The position numbers and the translations under genes were made by a program. Shown one piece after another: positions 47,433-56,946 of a stretch of DNA of 64,000 nt. The stretch comes from DASQDN01 sp963833675 (lineage in GTDB: Bacteria; Acidobacteriota; Terriglobia; Bryobacterales; Bryobacteraceae): NCBI GenBank assembly GCA_963833675.1, contig CAWHYW010000003.1, positions 62,001-126,000 of the forward strand, written 5' to 3'. Within the stretch, counting starts at the first letter, position 1. Each line of letters starts with the position of its first letter. The notes under the pieces were generated by a model that was not told the origin of the DNA, did not search any database, and worked only from the letters and a program-made list of their open reading frames with translations.

Positions 47433-48728
47433 ATGAGCGGATCGCCCACACCTCGATTGATCGCAGGACTGGCAGCCACGCTGATCATGGTCGGGGTATT
47501 TTCGATTTACACGCTTCGACAAATTGAGGGACTGCGCGCGCTTCAGACGAACACGGTCGAGCGCAATCGAAAGGATTCTCTCCAACTCTTACGGATTCAG
47601 AATGATCTGAACTCGCTGGGTTTGGCGATTCGCGACATTGTCGAAGGTCAACAGGAGTATCCATTGACAGCGTTCCGCAGCGAGTTCGCGCGCCTTCGCG
47701 ACGATCTCGATGACGCTCTCAAAAAAGAAGCCGTGCTGGCCAGCCGCCCACAGGAACAGAACGAGTATCTGCAGCAATCTGTCCGTCAGTTCTGGATAAG
47801 CATAGACGAAGTGCTGGACATAGCTCAGCACGATGAAGCCAGGGCTCGTAGAATACTTTCCAATTCCATTACCGCTCAACAGGCTTCTCTGTCGAGCACG
47901 GTATCGCGACTGCTGGTTCAGAATCACGAAGCTGAGGAGCAGGCCAACACCGCGGTTCAGGGGATCTACGACCGCGTTGAGCGGAACATTTACGTATTTC
48001 TGGCAGGTATGCTAACGGCAATTGCGGGAATCGGTATGTTTGTTGCAATATCGAACCGGCGCGTATTCCACCGGCTCGAGCAGGTTTCTGAACAGCGCAG
48101 TACGCTGTCCCGAAGGCTGATCGGTTTGCAGGAAGAAATTTTCCGTTCCGTATCCCGAGAGTTGCACGACGACTTCGGCCAAATCCTCACGGCTGTCGGC
48201 CTGATGCTTGGACGGGCCGAAAAGAAAGGGTTGCCGCCCGATTCGACCTTTCGCGAGGAGTTGAACGAGGTGCGGCAGGCGGTACAGGAAGCGCTCGAGA
48301 AGACCCGAAGTTTTTCGCAAGCGCTGCATCCAACAATACTCGATGATTATGGTTTAGAGAAGGCGATCGAGCGCTATCTGCCGACGGTGGAGAGGCAAGC
48401 CGGTATTGCCGTCCGCTTCGAGAAACAGGGCTCAGGCCATATTGCTGCCGGGCATGCGATCCACGTTTATCGGATCCTGCAGGAGGCTGTGAATAATGTG
48501 GTCAAGCACGCGAATGCAAGCAGCGTCCGAGTGCAGCTATCCTACTCACCGAAAGAGTTTTTGCTACAGATCGAAGATAACGGAGCTGGTATTTCCGGAG
48601 AACCGCACGGAGGGCTGGGAGTGATTGCAATGCGTGAGCGCGCGCAGATGGTCGGCGGCGTGCTCCAAATTTCAGGGAAGCCCAACAATAGCGGTACTCT
48701 CGTGACCCTTAAGGGACCAACTGAGTAG
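47433..48728 (+). CDS. Sensor histidine kinase, NarL/HisKA_3 type
   Basis: About 431 residues; GTG at 47430 or ATG at 47433 both serve as start. A first membrane helix (LIAGLAATLIMVGVFSIYTL) precedes a helical periplasmic sensor of about 150 residues. A second helix (YVFLAGMLTAIAGIGMFVAI) follows. The HisKA_3 H-box is SRELHDDFGQILTAVGLML with the phospho-acceptor His. The ATPase domain has EAVNNVVKHANAS (N box), DNGAGI and GGLGVIAMRERAQMVGG. The kinase partner is the NarL-type regulator at 49145, separated by a small secreted-protein gene. It is divergent from the remnant at 47353. Confidence 0.93.
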   Translation: MSGSPTPRLIAGLAATLIMVGVFSIYTLRQIEGLRALQTNTVERNRKDSLQLLRIQNDLNSLGLAIRDIVEGQQEYPLTAFRSEFARLRDDLDDALKKEAVLASRPQEQNEYLQQSVRQFWISIDEVLDIAQHDEARARRILSNSITAQQASLSSTVSRLLVQNHEAEEQANTAVQGIYDRVERNIYVFLAGMLTAIAGIGMFVAISNRRVFHRLEQVSEQRSTLSRRLIGLQEEIFRSVSRELHDDFGQILTAVGLMLGRAEKKGLPPDSTFREELNEVRQAVQEALEKTRSFSQALHPTILDDYGLEKAIERYLPTVERQAGIAVRFEKQGSGHIAAGHAIHVYRILQEAVNNVVKHANASSVRVQLSYSPKEFLLQIEDNGAGISGEPHGGLGVIAMRERAQMVGGVLQISGKPNNSGTLVTLKGPTE

Positions 48729-48785
48729 ATCAATTTCTGAAACACCTATCGTATGGCGGAAGTCTCCTGTGAAGGAGGTAGCGGA

Positions 48786-49100
48786 ATGAGATTTCTGACA
48801 CTGGCTCTCTTAAGCGCCGCGCTCACTTTTAATCTGACAGCTGACGACAAGGAAAAACACAAGGTCAAATCGGAGACCATCGATCCAGTAACTGGTGAAA
48901 AAACAAAGGTTAAGTCAAAGTCGAAAGCGGAGAGCGACGGAGACTACAAGCTTGATGAGAAGGTAGAGACTAAGGGGGTCAACGGAAAACAAAAGACTAA
49001 GACAAAAGTGCGGGCAGACGATGACGGAGACTACAAGGAAAAGGTAAAGTCGACCGGCCCGGAAGGCACCTATAAGAGCAAGACCAAAGTGGACAAATAG
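48786..49100 (+). CDS. Secreted lysine-rich repeat protein between kinase and regulator
   Basis: The ATG at 48786 has GAAGGAGGT upstream, a near-perfect Shine-Dalgarno. The 104 residues start with a signal peptide (RFLTLALLSAALTFNLTA) and are then almost wholly Lys, Asp, Glu, Thr and Ser. Approximate repeats are visible: KVKSETIDPVTGEKTKVKSKS, DGDYKLDEKVETKG, KQKTKTKVRADDDGDYKEKVKSTG and TYKSKTKVDK. No cysteine or catalytic motif is seen. It is probably a disordered or fibrous periplasmic or cell-surface protein. Relatives were not recognised. Its place inside a two-component operon suggests it is either regulated by that system or feeds it. Confidence 0.8.
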   Translation: MRFLTLALLSAALTFNLTADDKEKHKVKSETIDPVTGEKTKVKSKSKAESDGDYKLDEKVETKGVNGKQKTKTKVRADDDGDYKEKVKSTGPEGTYKSKTKVDK

Positions 49101-49144
49101 TTCCACTGCGGCCTATCAACCGCGCTACTCTAGTTAGTCTGGAG

Positions 49145-49771
49145 ATGTTGACGGGCCGAATGATAACGGTGCTTCTCGCGGACGATCATGCGTTGGTGCG
49201 ACGAGGTTTTCGACGGATGCTCGACGATGAACCTGACATGAAGGTTGTCGGCGAGGCTGGCGACGGGCGAGACGCCATCGAACTCGCGATACGACTCAAG
49301 CCGCAAGTAGTCGTGATGGACTACGCGATGCCGGGTATCGATGGCGTACGCGCCACGCAGGAGTTACGAAAGAAGGCGCCCGAATGCCTGGTTCTTATGT
49401 TGAGCATGCATTCGGATGAGAACTACATTCGCAACGCGGCCGACGCGGGCGCTCGCGGATACCTTCTGAAAAATGCGGTCGACATTGAATTGCCGGATGC
49501 CATTCGCGATATTGCGGCGGGCAGGACGATTGGGATTGACATGGCGTCAGCTCAGGCCGATACGCGCTTTGACGAATTGACTCCGCGCGAAAGGCAGGTG
49601 CTTCAACTGATCGCGCAGGGCCATTCGAACAAAGAGATCGCGGGATTGCTGGACGTGAGTGTCAATACTATTTCGGTGCACAGGGCCAATATGATGAATA
49701 CGCTCGATATTCATCGCACGGCGGAACTGGTGCTTTACGCGATCCGAAAAGGGTTGGTGAGTCCGACCTGA
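49145..49771 (+). CDS. NarL/FixJ-type response regulator
   Basis: The 208-residue protein has ATGs at 49145 and 49160. The receiver (TVLLADDHALVRRGFRRML) has acidic pocket DD, the phospho-acceptor Asp in VVVMDYAMPGIDG, Ser in LMLSMHSD and the Lys in GYLLKNA. A LuxR-type HTH follows: LTPRERQVLQLIAQGHSNKEIAGLLDVSVNTISVHRANMM. It pairs with the HisKA_3 kinase upstream. The last base of its stop is the first base of the next gene, so the VCBS/UnbV protein is in the same operon. Confidence 0.95.
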   Translation: MLTGRMITVLLADDHALVRRGFRRMLDDEPDMKVVGEAGDGRDAIELAIRLKPQVVVMDYAMPGIDGVRATQELRKKAPECLVLMLSMHSDENYIRNAADAGARGYLLKNAVDIELPDAIRDIAAGRTIGIDMASAQADTRFDELTPRERQVLQLIAQGHSNKEIAGLLDVSVNTISVHRANMMNTLDIHRTAELVLYAIRKGLVSPT

Positions 49772-51414
49772 TGGATCGCCGGCAGTTCGTGCTGGGTTCG
49801 TCGGCGTCCTATCTGCGCGGCGCTTCGCCACCTTTTCGTTTAGTAGACGTCACGAAGCAATCCCGTATTCGGTTCATACACAACAGCGGCGCTTTCGGCC
49901 GCAAGTATCTACCCGAGACACTGGGGCCAGGCTGCGCCTTTCTCGACTTCGATAACGATGGCTGGCAGGACATTCTTATCGTCAACGGCACGGATTGGCC
50001 AGAAGATCTGAGACACCGCACTACTCTGTCCCTTTATAAAAACAATCGTGACGGCACGTTCCATGAAGTCACACGCCAAGCAGGTCTGAACGTTCCGGTT
50101 TACGGCATGGGAGTAGCGATCGGCGATTTCAATAACGATGGATTTCCAGACATTTTTCTATCGTGCGTCGGGCAAAGCAGATTATTCCAAAACACAGGGA
50201 AGGGAACATTTGTCGATGTCACGGCGCGATCTGGTCTCGGAGGACGGCAAGGCTTCAGCACGTCGGCAATGTGGGTCGACTACGATCGCGATGGCCTGCT
50301 GGATCTATTTGTTTGCAATTACGTCCGGTGGTCTACGGATCAGGATGTGACATGCAGTATCGACGGTAAGCAGAAATCGTATTGCACGCCAGAGGCATAT
50401 CGCGGGTCGACTTGCTGGCTATTTCGTAACCTCGGGAACGGCAAGTTTAAGGACGTGACGGCCGAGAGCGGGATTTTTGATACCAGTTCGAAGTCGCTGG
50501 GAGTGACTCAGCTTGACTTTGACAACGATGGATGGCCCGATATCTTTGTCGCAAATGATACGCAACCGAACAAGCTCTATCAGAACCTTCGCAACGGCAA
50601 GTTTCAGGAAGTGGGGGTGCGTGCAGGTGTGGCTTTCAGTGAAGACGGGAAAGCCCGGGCCGGGATGGGTGTCGATGCCGCTGACCTCGATAACAGTGGC
50701 ATTCCGACGCTCGCCGTGACGAATTTTCACAACGAAATGCTTGCTCTTTATAAGGGACGCCAAGGCGGTCTGTTTCACGATCTTGCTCCGGGGTCGGAAA
50801 TAGGGCGTGTGACTCGGGGCAGCCTTGGGTTCGGATGCTTTTTCTTCGATGCCGATCTGGATGGCAGGCAGGATTTGTTGGTGATCAACGGCCACATTGA
50901 TAATACGGTTCGAAATACGCAGTACGCGCAGCCTCCGCACCTTTTCCTCAATACCGGTAGTTCATTTCGCGAGATCGCAGCGGAGGTCGGGTCGGATTTC
51001 GCGGCAGCCAAAGTGGGACGTGGGGCCGCATTCGGCGATTTCGATAACGACGGAGATCTTGATGTGCTGATCACGACGAATGGGGGGCCGGCTTATCTCT
51101 ACCGGAACGACCAGCTATCGGGAAATAAGAGTATTCGATTCAAGCTCGTGGGCACGGAATCGAATCGCGATGCTATCGGGGCAACGATCCGCGTTTCGTT
51201 TGGGGGCCAGACCAGCACAAGAACGGTGAAAAGCGGCGGTAGTTACCTCTCGCAATCGGAGCTGCCGGTGACGTTCGGATTGGGCAAGCAGGAATCGATC
51301 GATCGAGTGACAATCCGGTGGCCGAGAGGACGCACCGAGGAGTACAAGAATCTCAAGGCCGGACGGTATCAAGTTGTGGAGGGTAAAGGTATCCAATCGT
51401 CTATCGCACGCTGA
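49771..51414 (+). CDS. CRTAC1-like protein with VCBS/FG-GAP repeats and ASPIC/UnbV domain
   Basis: The 547-residue protein has a short Tat-like start (MDRRQFVLGSSASYL). The body is a beta-propeller of VCBS/FG-GAP repeats, each with a calcium-loop DxDxDG: FLDFDNDGWQDILI, IGDFNNDGFPDIFL, WVDYDRDGLLDLFV, QLDFDNDGWPDIFV and FGDFDNDGDLDVLI. The C-terminal ASPIC/UnbV domain has RDAIGATIRVSFGGQ and GSYLSQSELPVTFGLGKQE, then VTIRWPRGRTEEY. It is exported, calcium-binding and of unknown partner. It is probably controlled with the two-component genes. Confidence 0.94.
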   Translation: MDRRQFVLGSSASYLRGASPPFRLVDVTKQSRIRFIHNSGAFGRKYLPETLGPGCAFLDFDNDGWQDILIVNGTDWPEDLRHRTTLSLYKNNRDGTFHEVTRQAGLNVPVYGMGVAIGDFNNDGFPDIFLSCVGQSRLFQNTGKGTFVDVTARSGLGGRQGFSTSAMWVDYDRDGLLDLFVCNYVRWSTDQDVTCSIDGKQKSYCTPEAYRGSTCWLFRNLGNGKFKDVTAESGIFDTSSKSLGVTQLDFDNDGWPDIFVANDTQPNKLYQNLRNGKFQEVGVRAGVAFSEDGKARAGMGVDAADLDNSGIPTLAVTNFHNEMLALYKGRQGGLFHDLAPGSEIGRVTRGSLGFGCFFFDADLDGRQDLLVINGHIDNTVRNTQYAQPPHLFLNTGSSFREIAAEVGSDFAAAKVGRGAAFGDFDNDGDLDVLITTNGGPAYLYRNDQLSGNKSIRFKLVGTESNRDAIGATIRVSFGGQTSTRTVKSGGSYLSQSELPVTFGLGKQESIDRVTIRWPRGRTEEYKNLKAGRYQVVEGKGIQSSIAR

Positions 51415-51494
51415 GCGTGGCGACTGTGAATCGGTAGTTTTGGATTATCGGAATTTCGGTATCGACGGGATTGGAAGCGCTAGGATGAGGAGCA

Positions 51495-52061
51495 GTGGCG
51501 GATCAACTTTATCTGTCTTACAAATTGCGCGGCTATTCTAACGGGAACATGCTCAGGCATTGGGAGCGGCTTCTGCGCAAATTCCCTTACTCGAAGCTTT
51601 CGAAGACGGAGAGCACTTTTCGTGTTCATGCTGTTTCTTTCAGTGAGCCGGCGTTGTTTGAACGGAGTCTGCCTGACCCCTTCGAGCTCGATGTCGTACT
51701 GCAGCTCGCAAAGGAGTTTGCGGCGCCGGACTGCGCTGCTCAGTTGGAGACGAAGTGGGATCTGTGGCAATTCACTGACGATTGGAGGCTCACTCCCACG
51801 CTCGCGAGCTTAACGTGTTTCGCTTCCGGCTTTGAGGACTCTGAGGGTGACAGTCTGCGGGTCGACTTGGGCCCTGACGCGGTTTTTCTGCCGGATCCGG
51901 AGCTACCGAATTCGTTGTTTATGTCGCAATCCAATCTGAAGAGTCTCCTGCATTTTGTGCATGAGACAGATAGCGCTCTTACGGTAGAAACCAGAAGACT
52001 CTGGACGGAATCAGGAGAGAACTTCGCTGAGCGTTTGCAAGCGACTCTCGAACAAAGTTAG
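51495..52061 (+). CDS. Hypothetical protein
   Basis: The 188-residue protein starts at a GTG. It is soluble and has no signal. Visible segments are ADQLYLSYKLRGYSNGNMLRH, FPYSKLSKTESTFRVHAVSFSEP, CAAQLETKWDLWQFTDDWRL and LPNSLFMSQSNLKSLLHFVHE. The long acidic region and the WDLWQF segment recur in hypothetical proteins of this order, as far as I recall, but no domain can be named. It overlaps the convergent bshC gene by 4 bp at the stop. Confidence 0.7.
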   Translation: MADQLYLSYKLRGYSNGNMLRHWERLLRKFPYSKLSKTESTFRVHAVSFSEPALFERSLPDPFELDVVLQLAKEFAAPDCAAQLETKWDLWQFTDDWRLTPTLASLTCFASGFEDSEGDSLRVDLGPDAVFLPDPELPNSLFMSQSNLKSLLHFVHETDSALTVETRRLWTESGENFAERLQATLEQS

Positions 52062-53578
52062 ATCTCGAGCAGGATGTGGTCGGGACAGTCGAGCTTCACC
52101 GCTTCGTAAAGCCGGTCAACCAGTTCGAAACCATGCCTCGCGAGAAACGGCAGGATACTGTAGAACCGCTCCTGCAGATGCTTGTGGGGGTAAACCGTGT
52201 TATATAGATACTCCGCCTCATCGCGCGACCGCTGATCGCGTCGCAAAATTTCGCGAGCAACCTTGGCGTGGATCCTCGAGAGTTGGTGGAGCATCTTGGC
52301 GCGGCTTTTGCGAAGGGCGTCGCTGAGTGTCGGATCGAACGCCTCGACGGCTTGGCGCAACTTGTCGAAGTTTTGATCGTTGACTGCTTTGACTTCGTCG
52401 AAATGTTTGTCGAGGCCCTCGGGCACCAAACGCGACGCAATACGTTCCCTTAGAGCCTCCTCCCCATGAAAGAAATCTTTCGGCCGCAATCGATAGCGCT
52501 CCATCAACTTGGCAGAGCGCGAATCGAAGAGAGTGAAGCCGCTTCGGGAGACAAGCCTGGGCATGTGTCCGAGCAGCCGTTCATAAAGGACTTGCGACTG
52601 GGCGAAATAGGCGATCTCTGCAGGTCCACCAATGTAGGCGGCAGTTGGGAGGATGTAGTCCTGGACGACTGGGCGAAGGAGAGCGTTCGGAGACAGCTGC
52701 TCAGATCGCTCCGCAAGTTGGTCGGGCGTATAGCGCAAGTCACGAATCGGAATGCGTTTTCCTTCTTCGAGGAGAAAGAACAGCGATGTCCCTCGTTCTA
52801 CGTGTACCTGCGTGTGATATCCAGCGGCTTCGAGTTCCCGGTCGCGCTGCAACAGAAGAGTATTTAAATCGTCGCCGATAGTCACTGCGCGACTCAGGAT
52901 AGGAGCAGCAAGCTTTCTCGTGGTGGGATGAAGAGGGTCGAGGAAGAGGAAGCCGTACGGTTTGAGGAGACGTTCCAGCATGCGTCGACACGCCTCTCCC
53001 ATCGAGGTACCTGGACTGTAAGTCTCTTCGAGTAAAGACGCGACTTCATCACCGAACGGCAATTCAGCAAGCGACGTTCGAAACTCGTCCACCGGCCAGT
53101 TATCGATTGCGATCGACCCTACGGGTCGATTGTTCCCGGAATGGCCATTGACTTCGAAGCGCCGGGGTCGATTGGCGTGATCGAAACTCCAAGCGTGATT
53201 GACTTCTGCGAAGTCGTGGTCTTCGGTGGCGAGCCAGAAGACAGGGACGGCCGGGGTTCCGCGCGTCGAGAGCTGCCGTGCGAGTTTGGCCGCAGTGAGA
53301 GCTTTGTAGATCGTGTATGCCGGTCCGGTAAACAAGCCCACCTGCTGACCGGTGACGACGGTTACCGATCCCGGCTGTGCCAGTGTCTGCAACGACGGAT
53401 GGTCGCCATTCTGAGCGCGAAGCGCGGCTACCATTGCTGGACGCCGTTCTTCCGGATAACCGGTGGCAGGAGGAGCGGTATAGAAGCGCTCTACACGGTG
53501 ATATTGATAGAGGAAATCGCTGAACAGCCTAGATGTGTGAGGTAATTCCGTGTGGCGAAGGCAGGCTGGTTCCATCCG
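52058..53578 (-). CDS. bshC: Bacillithiol biosynthesis cysteine-adding enzyme BshC
   Basis: The 506-residue protein is counted from the ATG at 53578, because CLRHTELPHTSRLFSDFLYQYHRVERFY matches the BshC N-terminus and no better signal lies upstream; ATG 53614 is an alternative. TVVTGQQVGLFTGPAYTIYKALTAAKLA is the Rossmann nucleotide-like site. VFWLATEDHDFAEVNHAW and SRSGFTLFDSRSAKLMERY follow, with a long coiled-coil near 390-440 (KAVNDQNFDKLRQAVEAF) characteristic of the dimer. It adds cysteine to glucosamine-malate in the last step of bacillithiol synthesis. bshA and bshB are not seen nearby, though the PIG-L deacetylase at 9.2 kb is a BshB relative. Confidence 0.93.
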   Translation of the reverse strand, partial: RMEPACLRHTELPHTSRLFSDFLYQYHRVERFYTAPPATGYPEERRPAMVAALRAQNGDHPSLQTLAQPGSVTVVTGQQVGLFTGPAYTIYKALTAAKLARQLSTRGTPAVPVFWLATEDHDFAEVNHAWSFDHANRPRRFEVNGHSGNNRPVGSIAIDNWPVDEFRTSLAELPFGDEVASLLEETYSPGTSMGEACRRMLERLLKPYGFLFLDPLHPTTRKLAAPILSRAVTIGDDLNTLLLQRDRELEAAGYHTQVHVERGTSLFFLLEEGKRIPIRDLRYTPDQLAERSEQLSPNALLRPVVQDYILPTAAYIGGPAEIAYFAQSQVLYERLLGHMPRLVSRSGFTLFDSRSAKLMERYRLRPKDFFHGEEALRERIASRLVPEGLDKHFDEVKAVNDQNFDKLRQAVEAFDPTLSDALRKSRAKMLHQLSRIHAKVAREILRRDQRSRDEAEYLYNTVYPHKHLQERFYSILPFLARHGFELVDRLYEAVKLDCPDHILLEI

Positions 53579-53644
53579 GTTTCTCAAGGGTAGCAGATGC
53601 GCCAACCAAGCCATAGGATGCTACCGTTAAGATAGTTTCTCCTT

Positions 53645-53971
53645 ATGCTCGATCAGCAGGAGTTCCAATTAAAATCTGACGAAGCCCTCCGTAAGCTGTA
53701 CAAACGGTTGGCCGAAGCCTCCGATGAGTACGGGTTTGACACGGACTTTGGCGGTGCGCTCACGATCGAATTCGACGATCCTCCGGCGAAGTTTGTAGTG
53801 AGTCCGAATGCTCCGGTGGCGCAGGTATGGGTCTCAGCGCATATGAAGAGTTACAAACTCAACTGGGATCCTGCGCGCAATGAGTTCGTTTTGCCCGAGT
53901 CCGGTCAGTCGCTTCAAATGCTGGTTGAGGAAGCTGTGTCGAAGCAACTGGGCGAGCAAGTCACTTTGTAA
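53645..53971 (+). CDS. cyaY: Iron donor protein CyaY/frataxin-like
   Basis: The 108-residue protein shows the frataxin layout: an acidic N-terminal helix (FQLKSDEALRKLYKRLAEASDE) and then strands DFGGALTIEFDDPPAKFVVSPNAPVAQVWVSAHM. YKLNWDPARNEFV carries the conserved Trp, and a final helix closes the fold. It supplies or regulates iron for Fe-S assembly. It is divergent from bshC across 66 bp and overlaps the hemW start by one base. Confidence 0.85.
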   Translation: MLDQQEFQLKSDEALRKLYKRLAEASDEYGFDTDFGGALTIEFDDPPAKFVVSPNAPVAQVWVSAHMKSYKLNWDPARNEFVLPESGQSLQMLVEEAVSKQLGEQVTL

Positions 53972-55067
53972 TGCCCGGCGTATACGTATCATTCCCGTTC
54001 TGCGCTCAGAAATGTTCGTTTTGCAATTTTGCGTCCGGCGCCTTTTCGAAAGAGCTCGAGCAGCAGTACAATCGCGCGCTCTTGATGGAGGTTTGCGGGC
54101 ACGTTTGGCAGTGGATCCCTGACACTGTTTATTTCGGCGGGGGCACGCCGAGCAATATGGATCCGGATGCCTTGGGTCGCGTACTGGCGGCAATACCAGG
54201 ATGCCCATGGCAGAGAGGTGACGATGGAGGCCGCTCCAGGAACGATTACTCGAGAAAAGGCGGAAGCTTGGCGAATCATGGGTATCAATCGCGTCAGCCT
54301 GGGAGTGCAATCGTTCGTAGTATCGGAATTAAAGCAGACCGGAAGGCGTCACGATGCGGAAATGTTACTCGTGATTGCGAGCTGCTGCGGAGCGCCGGAA
54401 TCGAGAATTTCAACATCGATCTGATTGCCGGCCTTCCATATCAGACACCGGAATCGTGGGCCGAATCGCTGGATTGGATCGGGCGTCTCGATCCGCCGCA
54501 TGTTTCGGTTTACATGTTCGAGATCGATGAGGATAGCCGGTTAGGTTTTGAGATTCTGAACAATGGAGATCGATATGGCGCATCCGCGGCTCCTTCGGAA
54601 GATGCCGCAGCCGACTTTTACGAGACGGCGGTGGATTGTCTCGGCTCCCTTGGCATCGAACGTTACGAAATCTCCAACTTTGCAAAGCGCGGTCACGAAT
54701 CACTGCACAATTTGAAGTACTGGAGGATGGAGCCCTACACGGGCTTCGGTTCGGATGCGCACAGCTTCGATGGTTGCGAGCGCCGCGAGAATGTCGAATC
54801 GCCCGGGAGTATGCGACTCGGATGCAAAAAGCCGAGACGCCGATCGCCAAGATCACTCCGTCGAACCGGGACGAAGAGCGACTGTTCACTGGTTTGCGCC
54901 TGACAGAAGGGATTCGTCTGAGTTCCGATGAATGGCAGCGGCACCGCGAACCGATTGAACGATTCATCGACGCGGGCCTCCTTGAACGCGCAGCGGAAAC
55001 GCTGCGATTGACGAGGCGAGGTGTGTTGCTATCCAACGAAGTCTTTCAGGAGTTTCTGGCAGCATGA
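53971..55067 (+). CDS. hemW: Radical-SAM haem chaperone HemW, three frameshifts
   Basis: About 365 residues across shifts, matching the family length. It starts MPGVYVSFPFCAQKCSFCNFA, with CxxxCxxC for the 4Fe-4S cluster, and continues VYFGGGTPSNMDPDAL. A shift near 54200 leads to AHGREVTMEAAPGTITREKA and NRVSLGVQSF, and one near 54340 returns to LRSAGIENFNIDLIAGLPYQT and VYMFEIDEDSRLG. It continues YEISNFAKRGHESLHNLKYW and GFGSDAHSFDG. A third near 54800 gives EYATRMQKAE, DEERLFTGLRLTEGI and RGVLLSNEVFQEFL. HemW binds and delivers haem and resembles coproporphyrinogen dehydrogenase HemN. It sits between cyaY and threonine aldolase in one transcript. Confidence 0.88.
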
Positions 55068-56106
55068 TCGATTTGCGAAGTGATACAGTGACGAAGCCGA
55101 CGCCGGAAATGCGTCGCGCGATGGCTGAAGCCGAAGTCGGTGACGACGTTTATAACGAAGATCCGACAGTGAACGCGCTGGAAGAGACCACGGCCAAGCT
55201 GTTGGGCAAGGAAGCGGCGCTGTTCGTTCCAACCGGCACGATGGGAAACACGATCGCAGTCAAACTGCATACCGAGCACGGGGAGGAAGTAATTTGTGAC
55301 TCCCGTTCACACCTTCTCGACTATGAACTCGCCATGTTGGCATGGTTCGCCGGGTGCGTCGCCAGACCGATTGCCGGTAGCTGAGCGGAATTCTAACGTG
55401 GGAGCAAATTGCAGCCGAGATTCGTCCCCTCGGACCGCACAAAGCGCGGACCGGATTGATCGAGATCGAAAACACGCACAACATGGCGGGAGGAACCGTT
55501 TATCCGCCCGAGTTGCTCAACGAAATCTGCGATCGCGCCCACGATAGAGGTTTGCCGGTCCACATGGACGGAGCGCGCGTCTTCAACGCCGCGACTGCGC
55601 TTGGAATTCCGGTGAAGCAGCTTGTCGAAAAAGCAGATACGGTCATGTTCTGTTTGTCGAAGGCTCTCGGGCGCTCCCGTGGGATCGGTTCTCGCGGGCC
55701 CGCGAAAGTTAATCGATAAAGGTCGGTTGTATCGCAAGCGTCTCGGCGGTGGCATGCGGCAGGCGGGAGTGCTCGCCGCGGCCGGACTTGTTGCGCTGCG
55801 CGACAGCCCCGCGAAGTTGCGTGCAGGATCATGCGAACGCAAAGCTGCTTGCAAAAGGCCTTGCGGAAATTCCGGGCATCAAAGCGGATGCGGATTAGTC
55901 CAGACCAATATCGTGATTTTCGACATTTCGGGAACCGGATTTGACAGTGGTTCCTTTAGCTTCGCTTGAGAGACCGTGGGGTGCTCGCCAATGGTGTGGC
56001 ACCCAATACGATTAGGATGGTTACACACTACGACGTCACAGAATCGATGTGCCGTGACGCGATTGAGGCTGCGCGCGAGGTTCGCTACCAGACCGCAGCC
56101 GTATAA
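55064..56106 (+). CDS. ltaE: Low-specificity L-threonine aldolase, multiple frameshifts
   Basis: About 347 residues across at least four shifts. IDLRSDTVTKPTPEMRRAM, EVGDDVYNEDPTVNALEE and GKEAALFVPTGTMGNTIAVK open the protein. Near 55380 it moves to LTWEQIAAEIRP, LIEIENTHNMAGGTV and VHMDGARVFNAATALG, then FCLSKALGAPVGSVL with the PLP Lys. Near 55815 it moves to DHANAKLLAKGLAEIPGIKA, then QTNIVIFDISG and after 55965 LRDRGVLANGVAPNTIRMVTHYDV. It cleaves L-threonine to glycine and acetaldehyde using PLP. The start overlaps hemW by 4 bp. The gene symbol rests on family identity only. Confidence 0.85.
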
Positions 56107-56123
56107 AACGGGAGATCACGGGC

Positions 56124-56946
56124 ATGATCAGCATAGACCTGAGCGGTCGTACGGCATTGGTGACGGGAGCGGGGCGGGGAATCGGGAGATCGATTGCATT
56201 TCAACTTGCGGCAGCAGGGGCTTCGCTTGTCGTCAACGATCTAGACGAGTCTGCGGTGAAGGAAACGGCTTCTCATCTTGCAACTGCAACTGCAATTGCG
56301 GGAGATGTGACGGTTCCGGAGTTCCCGAAACGGCTCGTGGATGCTGCTGTCGAGACTTACGGCGCGATCGACATTATCGTCAATAACGCCGGCTACACGT
56401 GGGACAACGTGATTCAGAAGACGACGGACGAACAGTTCCAGGCGATGCTCGAAATTCATATTGCTGCGCCATTTCGCATTCTGCGAGCGGCTTCGGGTTA
56501 CATTCGCGAGACGGCTAAGAAGGAGATTGCGGAAGGCCGTACCGTGATGCGAAAAGTTGTCAATATCACGTCTATCGCGGGCACCGACGGCAATGCCGGC
56601 CAGGCGGGTTATTCCTCCGGCTAAGGCCGGCGTCATCGGATTGACGAAGACGATGGCCAGGGAATGGGGCCGCTATAACGTTAACGTCAATGCGGTGGGC
56701 TTTGGGCTGATCCAAACACGTCTTATTCAGCCCCTGTCGGGTGAGGGCGCGAGCATCGATATCAAAGGACGCTCGATCGCTGTCGGCGTGCAGTCGCGAG
56801 TTCTGGATGCGATAAAGACAACGTGTCCGCTTGGCCGCTTGGGCACGACCGAAGAGGCAGCCAACGCGGTGCTCTTCTTCTGCTCACATCTATCCGATTA
56901 CGTCACAGGAGAAGTGCTCATCTGCAGCGGTGGATTGCATGTCTAG
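56124..56946 (+). CDS. Short-chain dehydrogenase/reductase (FabG-like), one frameshift
   Basis: About 274 residues if one extra G in CCGGCT near 56621 is removed. TALVTGAGRGIGRSIAFQL is the NAD(P)-binding TGxxxGxG, then IIVNNAGYTWD (NNAG). VVNITSIAGTDGNAGQAGYSSAKAGVIGLTKTMA has the catalytic Ser, Tyr and Lys, with the break falling exactly between YSS and KAG. NVNVNAVGFGLIQT and the C-terminal YVTGEVLICSGGLHV complete the fold. It is probably a 3-oxoacyl-ACP reductase or related dehydrogenase. It follows the threonine aldolase by 17 bp and converges on the HAD gene with a 4-bp overlap. Confidence 0.87.

Noticed and set aside
53971..56946. Programmed frameshifting or true pseudogenes in hemW, threonine aldolase and the SDR
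   Set aside because: The shifts are scattered, lack slippery heptamers and preserve homology on both sides; sequence error explains them more simply.
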